Assembly: GCA_031283385.1 (NCBI GenBank)
Contig: JAITBW010000115.1
Coordinates: 1-29,649, forward strand
Source of the DNA: Nitrososphaerota archaeon
GTDB lineage: Archaea; Thermoproteota; Bathyarchaeia; Bathyarchaeales; Bathycorpusculaceae
Length of the DNA: 29,649 nucleotides
Direction: 5' to 3'
Below the pieces are notes generated by a model. That model was not told the DNA's origin and ran no database searches. It was given only the letters and a program-made list of their open reading frames with translations. A program made the translations under genes and the position numbers. Numbering within the stretch: the stretch's first letter is position 1; each line of letters starts with the position of its first letter. This document shows positions 21,977 to 29,179 of the stretch, piece by piece.

Positions 21977-23341
21977 ATGGAAAAATTTGACGTAATAATC
22001 GTGGGAGCAGGAACCGCAGGCTGTATTGCGGCAAAAACAATCGCTGAATCAGGCTTAAAAGTAGGCATAGTAGAAAAAAATAAACGTGAAAATATTGGAG
22101 AAAAAATCTGCGGAGACGCCTTAGGAGAACATCACCTAACATTTTTAGGTCTTGAAAAACCCAACGGCGGCGAATTAGAAGCGAAAATTGACGGCATGAA
22201 AATTTACTCCCCAGACGAAAACACCATATTTACCGTAGCAGACAACGACTTTAAAGGCTACATATTAAACAGGCACCTATTTGGACAATGGCTGCTAAAA
22301 AAAGCTACAGATAAAGGAGCGCAACTGTTAGATAGCACAAATTTCCGCACGCCTATAATTGAGAAAAATGCGGTAGTTGGTATATCTGCTAAGAACATGA
22401 TAACTAATGAAAATGTGGAATTACGTAGCAAAGTTGTCATAGATGCAACCGGCTTTTTTGGTATGGTGCGTAAGCAATTGCCAGACGTTTTAGGTATAGA
22501 TCAGGAAATAGATAATGAAGATGTAGAAGCATGTTACCGTGAAATACGCCAGCTTAAGCAAGAATCAGAAAATACAAAATACTGCGAAATTTACCTAAAC
22601 CAAAAGGCTTCGCCAGGTGGCTACATTTGGATCTTCCCCAAAGGCGGCGCACGCGTAAATGTAGGCATAGGAGCACTTATGCGCAAATCAGGCTATCCTA
22701 ACCCAAAAGAGCAACTCTACGAAACAGCCTTTAAAAAACCAATGTTTAACGGTTCACAAATTTTAACCGGCGGCTCATGGTTTGATCCTGTCCGCAGACC
22801 ATTAGATAACATGGTAAGCAACGGTGTTGTCATAATAGGAGATGCCGCCTCCCTAGTTAATCCAATTCACGGTGGCGGTATTGGTCCTTCAATGTTAAGC
22901 GGTCATTTTGCTGGGAAGCAGATAATTGAAGCTTTGAGCAAGGGTGAGCCAACTAAGGAAGCGCTATGGGGTTACAATAAGCAGTACATTGATACTTATG
23001 GTAAGAAGCAGGGGACACTGGATATTTTCAAGTTATTCTTGCTCTCCTGTAGTGATGATGATTTGAACTATGGTATGAATCAGAAGCTTATGACAGAAGA
23101 CGACGTATTAAAAGCAGGCATGGGAGATGAATTTAAGCTTAACATAACAGAGACTGCGAAAAGAGTCTTTAGAGGCATAAGACGCATAGGCTTCTTAAAT
23201 AAACTTCACTTAACAGTTTCTACTATGAAAGAGCTGCGTGCGCACTATAACACATATCCAGCAACACCTGTAGGCTTTGAAGCGTGGAGAGATCAAACAG
23301 TAGACATAATAGCTCAAGCGAAAAAGAAACTCGTTGAATAA
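21977..23341 (+). CDS. Geranylgeranyl reductase family flavoprotein
   Basis: 454 residues from the ATG at 21977, chosen because GGAG (21964-21967) lies 9 nt upstream; a TTG at 21962 and ATG at 21971 are in the same frame. In archaea this family saturates the geranylgeranyl chains of membrane lipids. FAD-binding features: VIIVGAGTAGC (residues 6-16), the glutamate of GIVEKN, the family mark KICGDALGEHH, VVIDATGFFGMVRKQL, and GDAASLVNPIHGGGIGPSML near the C-terminal half. Paralogues also act on other polyprenyl substrates, so lipid hydrogenation is the most likely but not the only possibility. It is a single-gene unit with a strong terminator after the stop. Confidence 0.92.
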   Translation: MEKFDVIIVGAGTAGCIAAKTIAESGLKVGIVEKNKRENIGEKICGDALGEHHLTFLGLEKPNGGELEAKIDGMKIYSPDENTIFTVADNDFKGYILNRHLFGQWLLKKATDKGAQLLDSTNFRTPIIEKNAVVGISAKNMITNENVELRSKVVIDATGFFGMVRKQLPDVLGIDQEIDNEDVEACYREIRQLKQESENTKYCEIYLNQKASPGGYIWIFPKGGARVNVGIGALMRKSGYPNPKEQLYETAFKKPMFNGSQILTGGSWFDPVRRPLDNMVSNGVVIIGDAASLVNPIHGGGIGPSMLSGHFAGKQIIEALSKGEPTKEALWGYNKQYIDTYGKKQGTLDIFKLFLLSCSDDDLNYGMNQKLMTEDDVLKAGMGDEFKLNITETAKRVFRGIRRIGFLNKLHLTVSTMKELRAHYNTYPATPVGFEAWRDQTVDIIAQAKKKLVE

Positions 23342-23355
23342 CCCCAAAAAAAATA

Positions 23356-23384
23356 GAGGCTTATAGCCTCACAGCTATTTTTTT
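23356..23384 (+). terminator. Hairpin terminator after geranylgeranyl reductase
   Basis: GAGGCT (23356-23361), loop TAT, AGCCTC (23365-23370), then CTATTTTTTT. An outer A-tract before the hairpin pairs with the T-tract, so it could also act on the minus strand. Confidence 0.65.
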
Positions 23385-23440
23385 ATTAAGTTTTGCAATA
23401 GTCAAAGGTGAAAAAGATCAGGTAGCACGAAATTTTGTTT

Positions 23441-23764
23441 TTATCGTACCATTCTGTAGTTTTGTTGTGAGCTTATTGAGTGTTTGAATGCGGATTGTAC
23501 TTGTAGGTTTTTGTATTCGTCATATGTTATTTTGTTGTTTGGGTAGAGTTTTTTGAATTGTTTGTAGGGTAAGCGCATGTCGATTTCCATTTTTGGGCTA
23601 AATTGTGGTGTATAACGTTTGTATGCAGTGTTTCTGTTGTAGTGTTTAGGGTTTAGGTCTTGTTTTGGCGGGTTTAGTAACCGTGCGAAAAAGGTTATGG
23701 CAACTGCGGCTATGAAAATGATGCCTAGTGGAAATAAAAGAGGGGTTGTATCGGGTGTTGACAA
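23441..23764 (-). CDS. Small single-pass membrane protein, third gene of stomatin operon
   Basis: 107 residues, family not recognised. One hydrophobic helix near the N-terminus (LLFPLGIIFIAAVAITFFAR, about 9-28) is followed by a basic, Tyr/Asn/Lys-rich cytoplasmic-looking tail with PYKQFKKLYPNNKITYDEY. The start is TTG at 23764 with GAGG 8 nt upstream, 15 nt after the stomatin stop. Position suggests a membrane partner or accessory of the stomatin/NfeD pair, interesting because the NfeD-like protein here has no membrane segment of its own. Confidence 0.7.
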   Translation of the reverse strand: MSTPDTTPLLFPLGIIFIAAVAITFFARLLNPPKQDLNPKHYNRNTAYKRYTPQFSPKMEIDMRLPYKQFKKLYPNNKITYDEYKNLQVQSAFKHSISSQQNYRMVR

Positions 23765-23779
23765 GTGTTTAGCCTCTTT

Positions 23780-24721
23780 TTACTGTTTGTTTTCTGATGT
23801 TTGTTTCTGTGTTGGTGTTTTTATTGGGAGTATTGGCGTAGTTGTTGTGCCTTCTAGTCCTAGCACGTTTAGAACGTCTGCGTTTGAGGGGACTATTACT
23901 TTAGTTTGTTGTGAGAATGTATCGCGGATTACGTCTAGGCGTTTGTTTAGTTGTGCGTTTTCGCGGAAGTGTTGGTTTGCGGATTCTGATACTAGTTTTA
24001 TGGCTTTTGCTTGGGCGTCTGCTATTAGTTCTACGGATATTGCTTGTCCTTCTGCGCTTAGTATTGAGGATTGTTTTTCGCCTTGGGCTTTTAGTATGGC
24101 TGCTTGTTTTTCTTGTTCTGCGGCTTCTTTTCGGCCTGTGGCTAGTAAGCGGAGTTGTCGTCGTTCTTGTTCGGCTGTTTTTTGTTTGTGCATGGCTGTT
24201 TGGATGTCTTGTGGTGGGTCTATTCTTTGTAGTTCTATGCGGTTGACTTTTGTGCCCCATTTGTCTGTGGCTTGGTCTAGGACTTTTCGTAGGTCTATGT
24301 TGATTTTTTCTCGGGATGTTAGGGTGATATCTAGGCTCATTTCGCCTACGATGTTTCTTAGTGTTGTTTGTGCGAGTTTTACTATGGCTAATTCGAAGTC
24401 TTCGATTTCGTATAGGGCGCGTTTGGCGTCCATTACTTGGTAATAGATTACGGCGTCTATGGTGACGACGACGTTGTCTTCTGTGATGATGGCCTGTGGG
24501 GGTACGTCTATTACTTGTTCTCGCATGTTTACGCGGTATAGTCTTTCGACGAAGGGTGTTATTACGCGTAGTCCAGGTTCAACAGTTTTTGCGTATGCAT
24601 TGAAGCGTTCTACTAAGCCTTTCTCGTATTGATTGACTTTTTTAAGAGACATGCTTGCTAGGACTATTAGTACTGCAAATATTATTGCAATTATTATTAA
24701 GATAATTTCTAATCCAGACAT
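23780..24721 (-). CDS. SPFH/stomatin-family membrane protein (paraslipin-like)
   Basis: 313 residues: one N-terminal membrane helix (about 4-26), an SPFH/band-7 domain (VNQYEKGLVERFNAYAKTVE, PGLRVITPFVERLY, then REQVIDVPPQAIITEDNVVV) to about 175, then a charged helical region rich in Glu/Gln/Arg/Ala (EQERRQLRLLATGRKEAAEQ) that should form coiled coils, and a Thr/Pro/Gln-rich tail. These proteins form large ring- or cage-like oligomers on membranes and usually pair with NfeD proteins. The ATG at 24721 lies inside the end of the NfeD-like gene (13-bp overlap), so the two are translationally coupled. Confidence 0.93.
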   Translation of the reverse strand: MSGLEIILIIIAIIFAVLIVLASMSLKKVNQYEKGLVERFNAYAKTVEPGLRVITPFVERLYRVNMREQVIDVPPQAIITEDNVVVTIDAVIYYQVMDAKRALYEIEDFELAIVKLAQTTLRNIVGEMSLDITLTSREKINIDLRKVLDQATDKWGTKVNRIELQRIDPPQDIQTAMHKQKTAEQERRQLRLLATGRKEAAEQEKQAAILKAQGEKQSSILSAEGQAISVELIADAQAKAIKLVSESANQHFRENAQLNKRLDVIRDTFSQQTKVIVPSNADVLNVLGLEGTTTTPILPIKTPTQKQTSENKQ

Positions 24722-25179
24722 TCTTTATCAGTCGCTCCATCTACTATAAGGCTAACCCCTTCTACGCGAATCACTCTTACTGTTGTGCCTTCTTTTATTA
24801 CAGTACAGTTGTCTGCGGTTTTTGCAATCCAGAGTTCTTCTCCTAATTTGACTATGCCGCCATCTGTTATGTTAATATCAGTTTTTGCAAAGGCTTCTTT
24901 TCCTACTAGCGCGTCAGAGTTTGTGCGGAGTAGGCTAACGTTAACTTTGTCTAATAGCCCGCCGCCGCGCATTTCTTCAATGTTGTATGTGGCGTCTTTT
25001 ATGTGGTTTAAGCGTCGAATGAATTCTCCCAAGTCTTCGCTGTTTAGGTCTACTTCTAATAGGTAGTCTTTTTGTCGCCTGTTTAGTTTGTATGTCATGC
25101 GTGGATATTTTTCTCCGAATTTGGATAGCATTTGGGCTAGTTTAAGTTCGTCTGCTTTTACAGTAAACAGTACTTTCAC
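24709..25179 (-). CDS. NfeD-like OB-fold protein lacking membrane helices
   Basis: 156 residues starting with GTG at 25179. The C-terminal half (about 88-152) is an NfeD OB-fold: ALVGKEAFAKTDINITDGGI, VKLGEELWIAK, then TTVRVIRVEGVSLIVDG. The N-terminal 80 residues are not the usual serine-protease or membrane part; they look like a small soluble alpha/beta domain (MKVLFTVKADELKLAQMLSK, DYLLEVDLNSEDLGEFIRRL). No hydrophobic helix is present, which is odd because NfeD proteins usually reach the SPFH partner through membrane helices. A TATA box (CTTAAATACT, 25211-25220) predicts a roughly ten-base leader. It is the first gene of the operon with stomatin and the small membrane protein. Confidence 0.82.
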   Translation of the reverse strand: MKVLFTVKADELKLAQMLSKFGEKYPRMTYKLNRRQKDYLLEVDLNSEDLGEFIRRLNHIKDATYNIEEMRGGGLLDKVNVSLLRTNSDALVGKEAFAKTDINITDGGIVKLGEELWIAKTADNCTVIKEGTTVRVIRVEGVSLIVDGATDKECLD

Positions 25180-25210
25180 GGGTATCGCCTAACATCAACA
25201 AGCATCACAC

Positions 25211-25220
25211 AGTATTTAAG
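25211..25220 (-). promoter_or_regulatory. TATA box of the NfeD-stomatin operon
   Basis: CTTAAATACT on the minus strand; predicted start near 25189, about ten bases before the GTG. Confidence 0.45.
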
Positions 25221-25488
25221 TTTATTTATCCTCATTAAACATTATTGATGGTCATCTATCAACAATTACGCACATCGTTTCAAAAACACGCACAAACACA
25301 AACATCTAGACACATAAACAAGCATCAACCAACATCGAACCCTTTTAGACACAAAAACATGAAAAACCATACACCCACAAACAAACACCAAAAAACACCC
25401 ACAAATAAAAAAACTCGCCCTCAAACGGAAGTGTGACAAAAATTTGAAGGTGAAAAGTCTCAGACTAGGACGCCCTGCAGAATTTACA

Positions 25489-25567
25489 CATTACCTGCGA
25501 TACGTAAGAAAGAAGGTTATTCCATAAACATAAGAGCTTGATAAGGTAATGCTTTTAATAATAACCT
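25489..25567 (+). repeat. Two interleaved 8-bp inverted repeats at the tgtA promoter
   Basis: CATTACCT (25489-25496) is the exact complement of AGGTAATG (25544-25551), and AGGTTATT (25514-25521) of AATAACCT (25560-25567). The order A-B-A'-B' is that of a pseudoknot in RNA, or of paired operator half-sites in DNA. A TATA-like CTTTTAATAAT (25552-25562) between A' and B' would start transcription near 25583, downstream of all arms, which favours a DNA operator. Confidence 0.6.
25552..25562 (+). promoter_or_regulatory. TATA-like box of tgtA
   Basis: CTTTTAATAAT about 26 nt before a predicted start near 25583; leader of roughly ten bases to the TTG at 25593. Confidence 0.4.
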
Positions 25568-25592
25568 GCAAGTGTGTTTGTAGGTTTAGCCT

Positions 25593-27221
25593 TTGAGTTT
25601 CGAAATTAAAGAAAAAGATTTACTAGGCAGAATAGGTAAATTAAAAACTAAAAGCGGCACAATAGAGACCCCACTGTTATTTCCTGTCATAAACCCTTCA
25701 GTACAACCAGTTCTACCTCAAAGACTAAAAGACGTTTTTGGTTTTGAAGCCGTAATCACAAACGCCTACATTTTAAAGAAAAGATACCAAAACAAACCTA
25801 TAGAAGAAGGCTTACACAATTTTCTCAAATTTAACGGCGCCACAATGACAGACTCAGGAGCATATCAAATCCTAGTTTACGGCGACGTAGAATACAGCCA
25901 AAAAGAAATAGTTGCATATGAGGAAGGCATAGGAACAGACATAGCAACAATACTTGACATACCCACCGGATGGAGAGTAACTAAAGAACAAGCAACACTT
26001 ACTGTCGCAGAAACACATAAACGCGCAAAAGAATTTTTCAACCTTAAAACACGAGACGACATCCTCTGGGTTGGCCCAGTACAAGGAGGAAAACACCTAG
26101 ACTTAGTAGCCGCCAGCGCTAAAGAAATGGGAAACTTACCCTTCAACATACACGCACTAGGCAGCCCTACAGAAGTCATGGAAAACTATCGCTACGACGT
26201 ACTCGCAGAAATGATACTAACAGCCAAAAAAGGCATACCCATAGAACGACCCCTACACTTATTCGGAGCCGGTCACCCGTCAATGTTTGCCATAGCCGTA
26301 GCATTAGGATGCGACCTATTCGACTCCGCAGCATACGCACTGTATGCCCGGGAAGGCAGATACATGACAGAAAATGGCACCTGGCGCATTCAAGAAATGG
26401 ACTATTTCCCATGCACATGCCCCAACTGTGCAGCTGAAACACCAAAATCACTTATGGCTAAATCAGCAAAAGAACGCACAGTCTTCCTCGCTGAACATAA
26501 TTTATGGGCTTGCATAGCTGAGCTTAAACGCGTTAAACAGGCAATACGCGACGGCAGACTCTGGGAACTAACAGAGATGCGCGCTCACGCCCACCCCGCA
26601 CTACTCTCAGCCCTAAAAAGAGTAAAAAACCACAAAGACATACTTGAAACATTTAACCCAAGCATAAAAAGCAGCGGCTTTTTCTACTTTAACCACGAAG
26701 ACCTAGCAAGACCAGAAATCACCCACTACAGAGACCGCCTACTAAACCGCTACACACCACCTGTAAACACTAAAACATTATTACTACTACCACAAACAAG
26801 AAACAAACCATTTCACAAATCACCCGAAATGAAAAAAATCCGCCAACTATTACGCATACTAGGTCCAAACATTGCAGATCAAATACACGTCGCAATTTTC
26901 TGCGCACCCTTCGGCATCGTACCCATAGAACTCGATGAAGTATACCCACTATCACAACACGAAACCGCATTACCACTGGACAGAGAAACAATTGAATACG
27001 TTGCAGAACAAACAGCAACATACATTAAACAAATGCCATACAACAACGTCACAATGCTAAACGACCCTAAACTTTGGGCTAACCACATAAAAAACGCAGC
27101 CAAAAACGCATGCACCGAAAAAAACATAACATTCGAAACCGTTGAAGCAAATAAAACAGAAAGCAGCAAACAACTTGTTACTAACCTTAAAGCTGCCCTA
27201 CTAAAGCAGCTAAACAAGTAA
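25593..27221 (+). CDS. tgtA: Archaeosine tRNA-guanine transglycosylase
   Basis: Exchanges guanine 15 in the D-loop of archaeal tRNAs for preQ0, the first step to archaeosine. Start is TTG at 25593, the only usable start before the conserved N-terminus SFEIKEKDLLGRIGKL; an in-frame stop lies just upstream. The catalytic barrel shows Asp87 in MTDSGAYQ, the nucleophile Asp244 in LFDSAAYALYAREGRY, and zinc ligands CTCPNC (Cys274, 276, 279) with His302. The archaeal C1/C2 part follows (ARPEITHYRDRLLNRYTPP; KTLLLLPQTRNKPF). At 542 residues it is about 40 shorter than the Pyrococcus enzyme and ends without a recognisable PUA domain, which might be encoded separately. The coding strand is strongly A/C-rich, in contrast to neighbours. 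Confidence 0.94.
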   Translation: MSFEIKEKDLLGRIGKLKTKSGTIETPLLFPVINPSVQPVLPQRLKDVFGFEAVITNAYILKKRYQNKPIEEGLHNFLKFNGATMTDSGAYQILVYGDVEYSQKEIVAYEEGIGTDIATILDIPTGWRVTKEQATLTVAETHKRAKEFFNLKTRDDILWVGPVQGGKHLDLVAASAKEMGNLPFNIHALGSPTEVMENYRYDVLAEMILTAKKGIPIERPLHLFGAGHPSMFAIAVALGCDLFDSAAYALYAREGRYMTENGTWRIQEMDYFPCTCPNCAAETPKSLMAKSAKERTVFLAEHNLWACIAELKRVKQAIRDGRLWELTEMRAHAHPALLSALKRVKNHKDILETFNPSIKSSGFFYFNHEDLARPEITHYRDRLLNRYTPPVNTKTLLLLPQTRNKPFHKSPEMKKIRQLLRILGPNIADQIHVAIFCAPFGIVPIELDEVYPLSQHETALPLDRETIEYVAEQTATYIKQMPYNNVTMLNDPKLWANHIKNAAKNACTEKNITFETVEANKTESSKQLVTNLKAALLKQLNK

Positions 27222-27285
27222 CATCAACATCAACAACAGCAATACACCCTGTTTTCACATTTTAACTAGTTATTCATGACTGTAT

Positions 27286-27292
27286 CTTTTTT
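27286..27292 (+). terminator. T-tract after tgtA
   Basis: CTTTTTT, within the 110-base gap before the PHP gene, is the only terminator-like signal. Confidence 0.3.
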
Positions 27293-27332
27293 AGTATGCA
27301 AACAATTACCCAACATATAGGAGCAACATGAC

Positions 27333-27926
27333 ATGTCCACAGTATATGCAGACCTTCATATTCACACAATTTACTCATCCGATAGTTTAATTCAACCCAA
27401 AACCCTTGTGGACATGCTCTTAGCACACGACTTCATCAAAGTCGCCGCAGTAACAGACCATGACTCAGTTAGAGCATGCAAAACAACCATAGAGCTAGCA
27501 TCCGCTTACCCAGACATTTTAATCATACCAGGAGTAGAAATAAGCACAACCGCAGGAGACATGCTAATACTAGGCACCGACGAATTACCACCTAAACCAT
27601 GGAGTCCACAAGAAGTAGCTGATTACGCAAAATCAATAGACGCCGTCTCCATAGTAGCCCACCCATACCGAATTTACGGCATGGGCGACATAGCAAGAAC
27701 AATCAAAACAGACGCCATAGAAATACTAAACGGCAACTCATCCATAACAGCAAATCAACAAGCCAAACAAATGGTCAAAGAAGAAAACCTACCAGGCACC
27801 GCAGGCAGCGACGCACACATAACAGCAGAACTCTTCAATGTCCACAACAAAATACAAGCAGACCTCAACATAGACGACATACTACGCGCCATACAAAAAG
27901 GGCACATAACCACAGCAACTACATAA
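27333..27926 (+). CDS. PHP-domain metal-dependent phosphoesterase
   Basis: 197 residues forming a compact PHP domain. Metal ligands: DLHIHT (Asp7, His9, His11), SSDS (Asp17), TDHD (Asp42-Asp44), GVEIS (Glu69), AHPYR and the C-terminal GSDAH. Stand-alone PHP proteins act as phosphoesterases, for example on 3',5'-nucleoside bisphosphates or histidinol phosphate; the substrate here is unknown. ATG at 27333 has GGAG about 10 nt upstream. It follows tgtA on the same strand after 111 bp and may have its own promoter. The coding strand is A/C-rich like tgtA. Confidence 0.9.
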   Translation: MSTVYADLHIHTIYSSDSLIQPKTLVDMLLAHDFIKVAAVTDHDSVRACKTTIELASAYPDILIIPGVEISTTAGDMLILGTDELPPKPWSPQEVADYAKSIDAVSIVAHPYRIYGMGDIARTIKTDAIEILNGNSSITANQQAKQMVKEENLPGTAGSDAHITAELFNVHNKIQADLNIDDILRAIQKGHITTATT

Positions 27927-28110
27927 CCCAACAAAAAATAGACAAATATAATATGTCTTAATGAATTAAAAGGACAAAAACAGTTTTCAAGAGATTCAAG
28001 AAACACAAGTTTGTAACGTTTTTTAGTTCAATGTTATGTTGAAAAAGCAAGTTGTTCTGTAACGGTTATATCTTACGTGTGGAGAGTTCTTTAGTTGTTG
28101 GTTAATAACT

Positions 28111-28968
28111 GTGGCTGCTGAGAATGTAAAGTTTAAGGTTAGTCTTGTTTATTTGGTGCCTATACTTGTGAGTTTGGTTTTTGGTTTGGGTTGTGCGTGG
28201 CTTCTTAGTCCTCATCAGAGTCAGAGTCCGCAGCAGGTTTTTCCGGATGTTTCTGTTGTTCCGTTTCCTGAGGATATTCCCGCTGGGCCTGTTGCTAATG
28301 GTTTGTATATTGTGGCTTTAGTTGCGGTGGGTGCGGCTTTGTGTTTTTTTATGCTTAAGCGGAATAATTTAAAGTTGATTAAAGTGGTGCTTACGTTAGT
28401 TATGTCTATGGCGACTATGTTGCTTTCGCTTATTTATCTCTCTACGCTTTTTGCGTATGTGAGTTTTCATAATGATGTTTTGGTAATTGTGTTATCTGTT
28501 TTGTTAACAATTGGGTGTGATTTAATTATATTCAAGTTTTCGAAGTATCGAAGTGTTGTTATCATATGTTTAGGTGGTGCTTTGGGAGTTTTCTTTAGTT
28601 TTGTAATTCCATTGTATAGCTCTATAGTTATACTAGTGTTTCTTTCTATATATGACATATTTGCGGTATATAGGGGTCCTATGGGGAAAATTGCGCAATC
28701 AGGTTTAGAACAGTTCCCCGGTTTAAGCTACACCTTCAAAGAGCTTCAAATGGGACTTGGCGACTTGGTCTTCTATGCAGTGCTAATTGGAACTATGTAC
28801 TTTGGCTTTTCAAACAGCATATTTCCAGCAGTTATGGCTATTGCAGGCATTTGCATAGGTGCTGTAATTACGTTCTTTATGCTTGAAAAAAGAGAAATCT
28901 TTCCAGGCTTACCCTTCCCTATAATGTTAGGCTTAGCATTTGGACTAATTACGTCAATACTCATCTAA
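28111..28968 (+). CDS. Presenilin/SPP-like intramembrane aspartyl protease
   Basis: 285 residues, about nine hydrophobic segments. Catalytic aspartates of the presenilin/signal-peptide-peptidase group are present: Asp182 in SIYDIFAVYRG and Asp218 in MGLGDLVFY (GxGD motif), and the PAL-like segment is GLPFP (266-270). These enzymes cut peptides within the membrane, such as leftover signal peptides or membrane-anchored proteins. A short soluble loop after the first helix is Ser/Gln/Pro-rich. Start is GTG at 28111, with a TATA-like GGTTATATCTTA at 28064-28075. The gene is G/T-rich in its first 570 bases and balanced afterwards. Substrates could include the membrane-anchored surface proteins of this genome; that is inference. 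Confidence 0.88.
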   Translation: MAAENVKFKVSLVYLVPILVSLVFGLGCAWLLSPHQSQSPQQVFPDVSVVPFPEDIPAGPVANGLYIVALVAVGAALCFFMLKRNNLKLIKVVLTLVMSMATMLLSLIYLSTLFAYVSFHNDVLVIVLSVLLTIGCDLIIFKFSKYRSVVIICLGGALGVFFSFVIPLYSSIVILVFLSIYDIFAVYRGPMGKIAQSGLEQFPGLSYTFKELQMGLGDLVFYAVLIGTMYFGFSNSIFPAVMAIAGICIGAVITFFMLEKREIFPGLPFPIMLGLAFGLITSILI

Positions 28969-28990
28969 TAGACAAAAACATCACCCACCA

Positions 28991-28997
28991 TTTTTTT
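28991..28997 (+). terminator. T-tract after presenilin-like gene
   Basis: A run of seven T between CCC and GGG about 20 nt past the stop codon. Confidence 0.4.
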
Positions 28998-29179
28998 GGG
29001 AAAGATAGATTTTAACTATGCCATTAATTAGCAGGCGAAAATATTTTTGAGGAAAAACATGAGCCGAATATATATTCACCAGTTAAAGCAGGTGTGAAAA
29101 AATCAAACTTGAATTTGCATACTGTTTTTAGAACGTATGAAAAAAAAGAAAAAGGGTTTGATGTATGTTTTATGGTTGT

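Larger units (their letters stand above)
25180..25592. other. Divergent region between the NfeD-like gene and tgtA
   Basis: 413 bases with the NfeD-like TATA box on the left and the tgtA promoter on the right. A 63-codon Thr/Asn/His/Lys-rich frame at 25245-25436 looks like A/C-rich non-coding sequence, not a gene. Two interleaved inverted repeats lie in the right part (25489-25567). Confidence 0.5.

Noticed and set aside
23901..24246. Long open frames on both strands inside the stomatin gene
   Set aside because: They come from the skewed base composition, which removes stop codons in other frames; the SPFH frame is the conserved one.
25245..25436. 63-codon Thr/Asn/His/Lys-rich frame
   Set aside because: Composition reflects A/C-rich non-coding DNA; no domain, no ribosome-binding site.
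26176..27217. Several minus-strand frames opposite tgtA
   Set aside because: All lie within the well-conserved tgtA frame and have no recognisable domains.
29059..29097. 12-codon ORF with GAGGA before its ATG
   Set aside because: Too short to support; the ribosome-binding-like sequence can occur by chance in this A/G-rich stretch.
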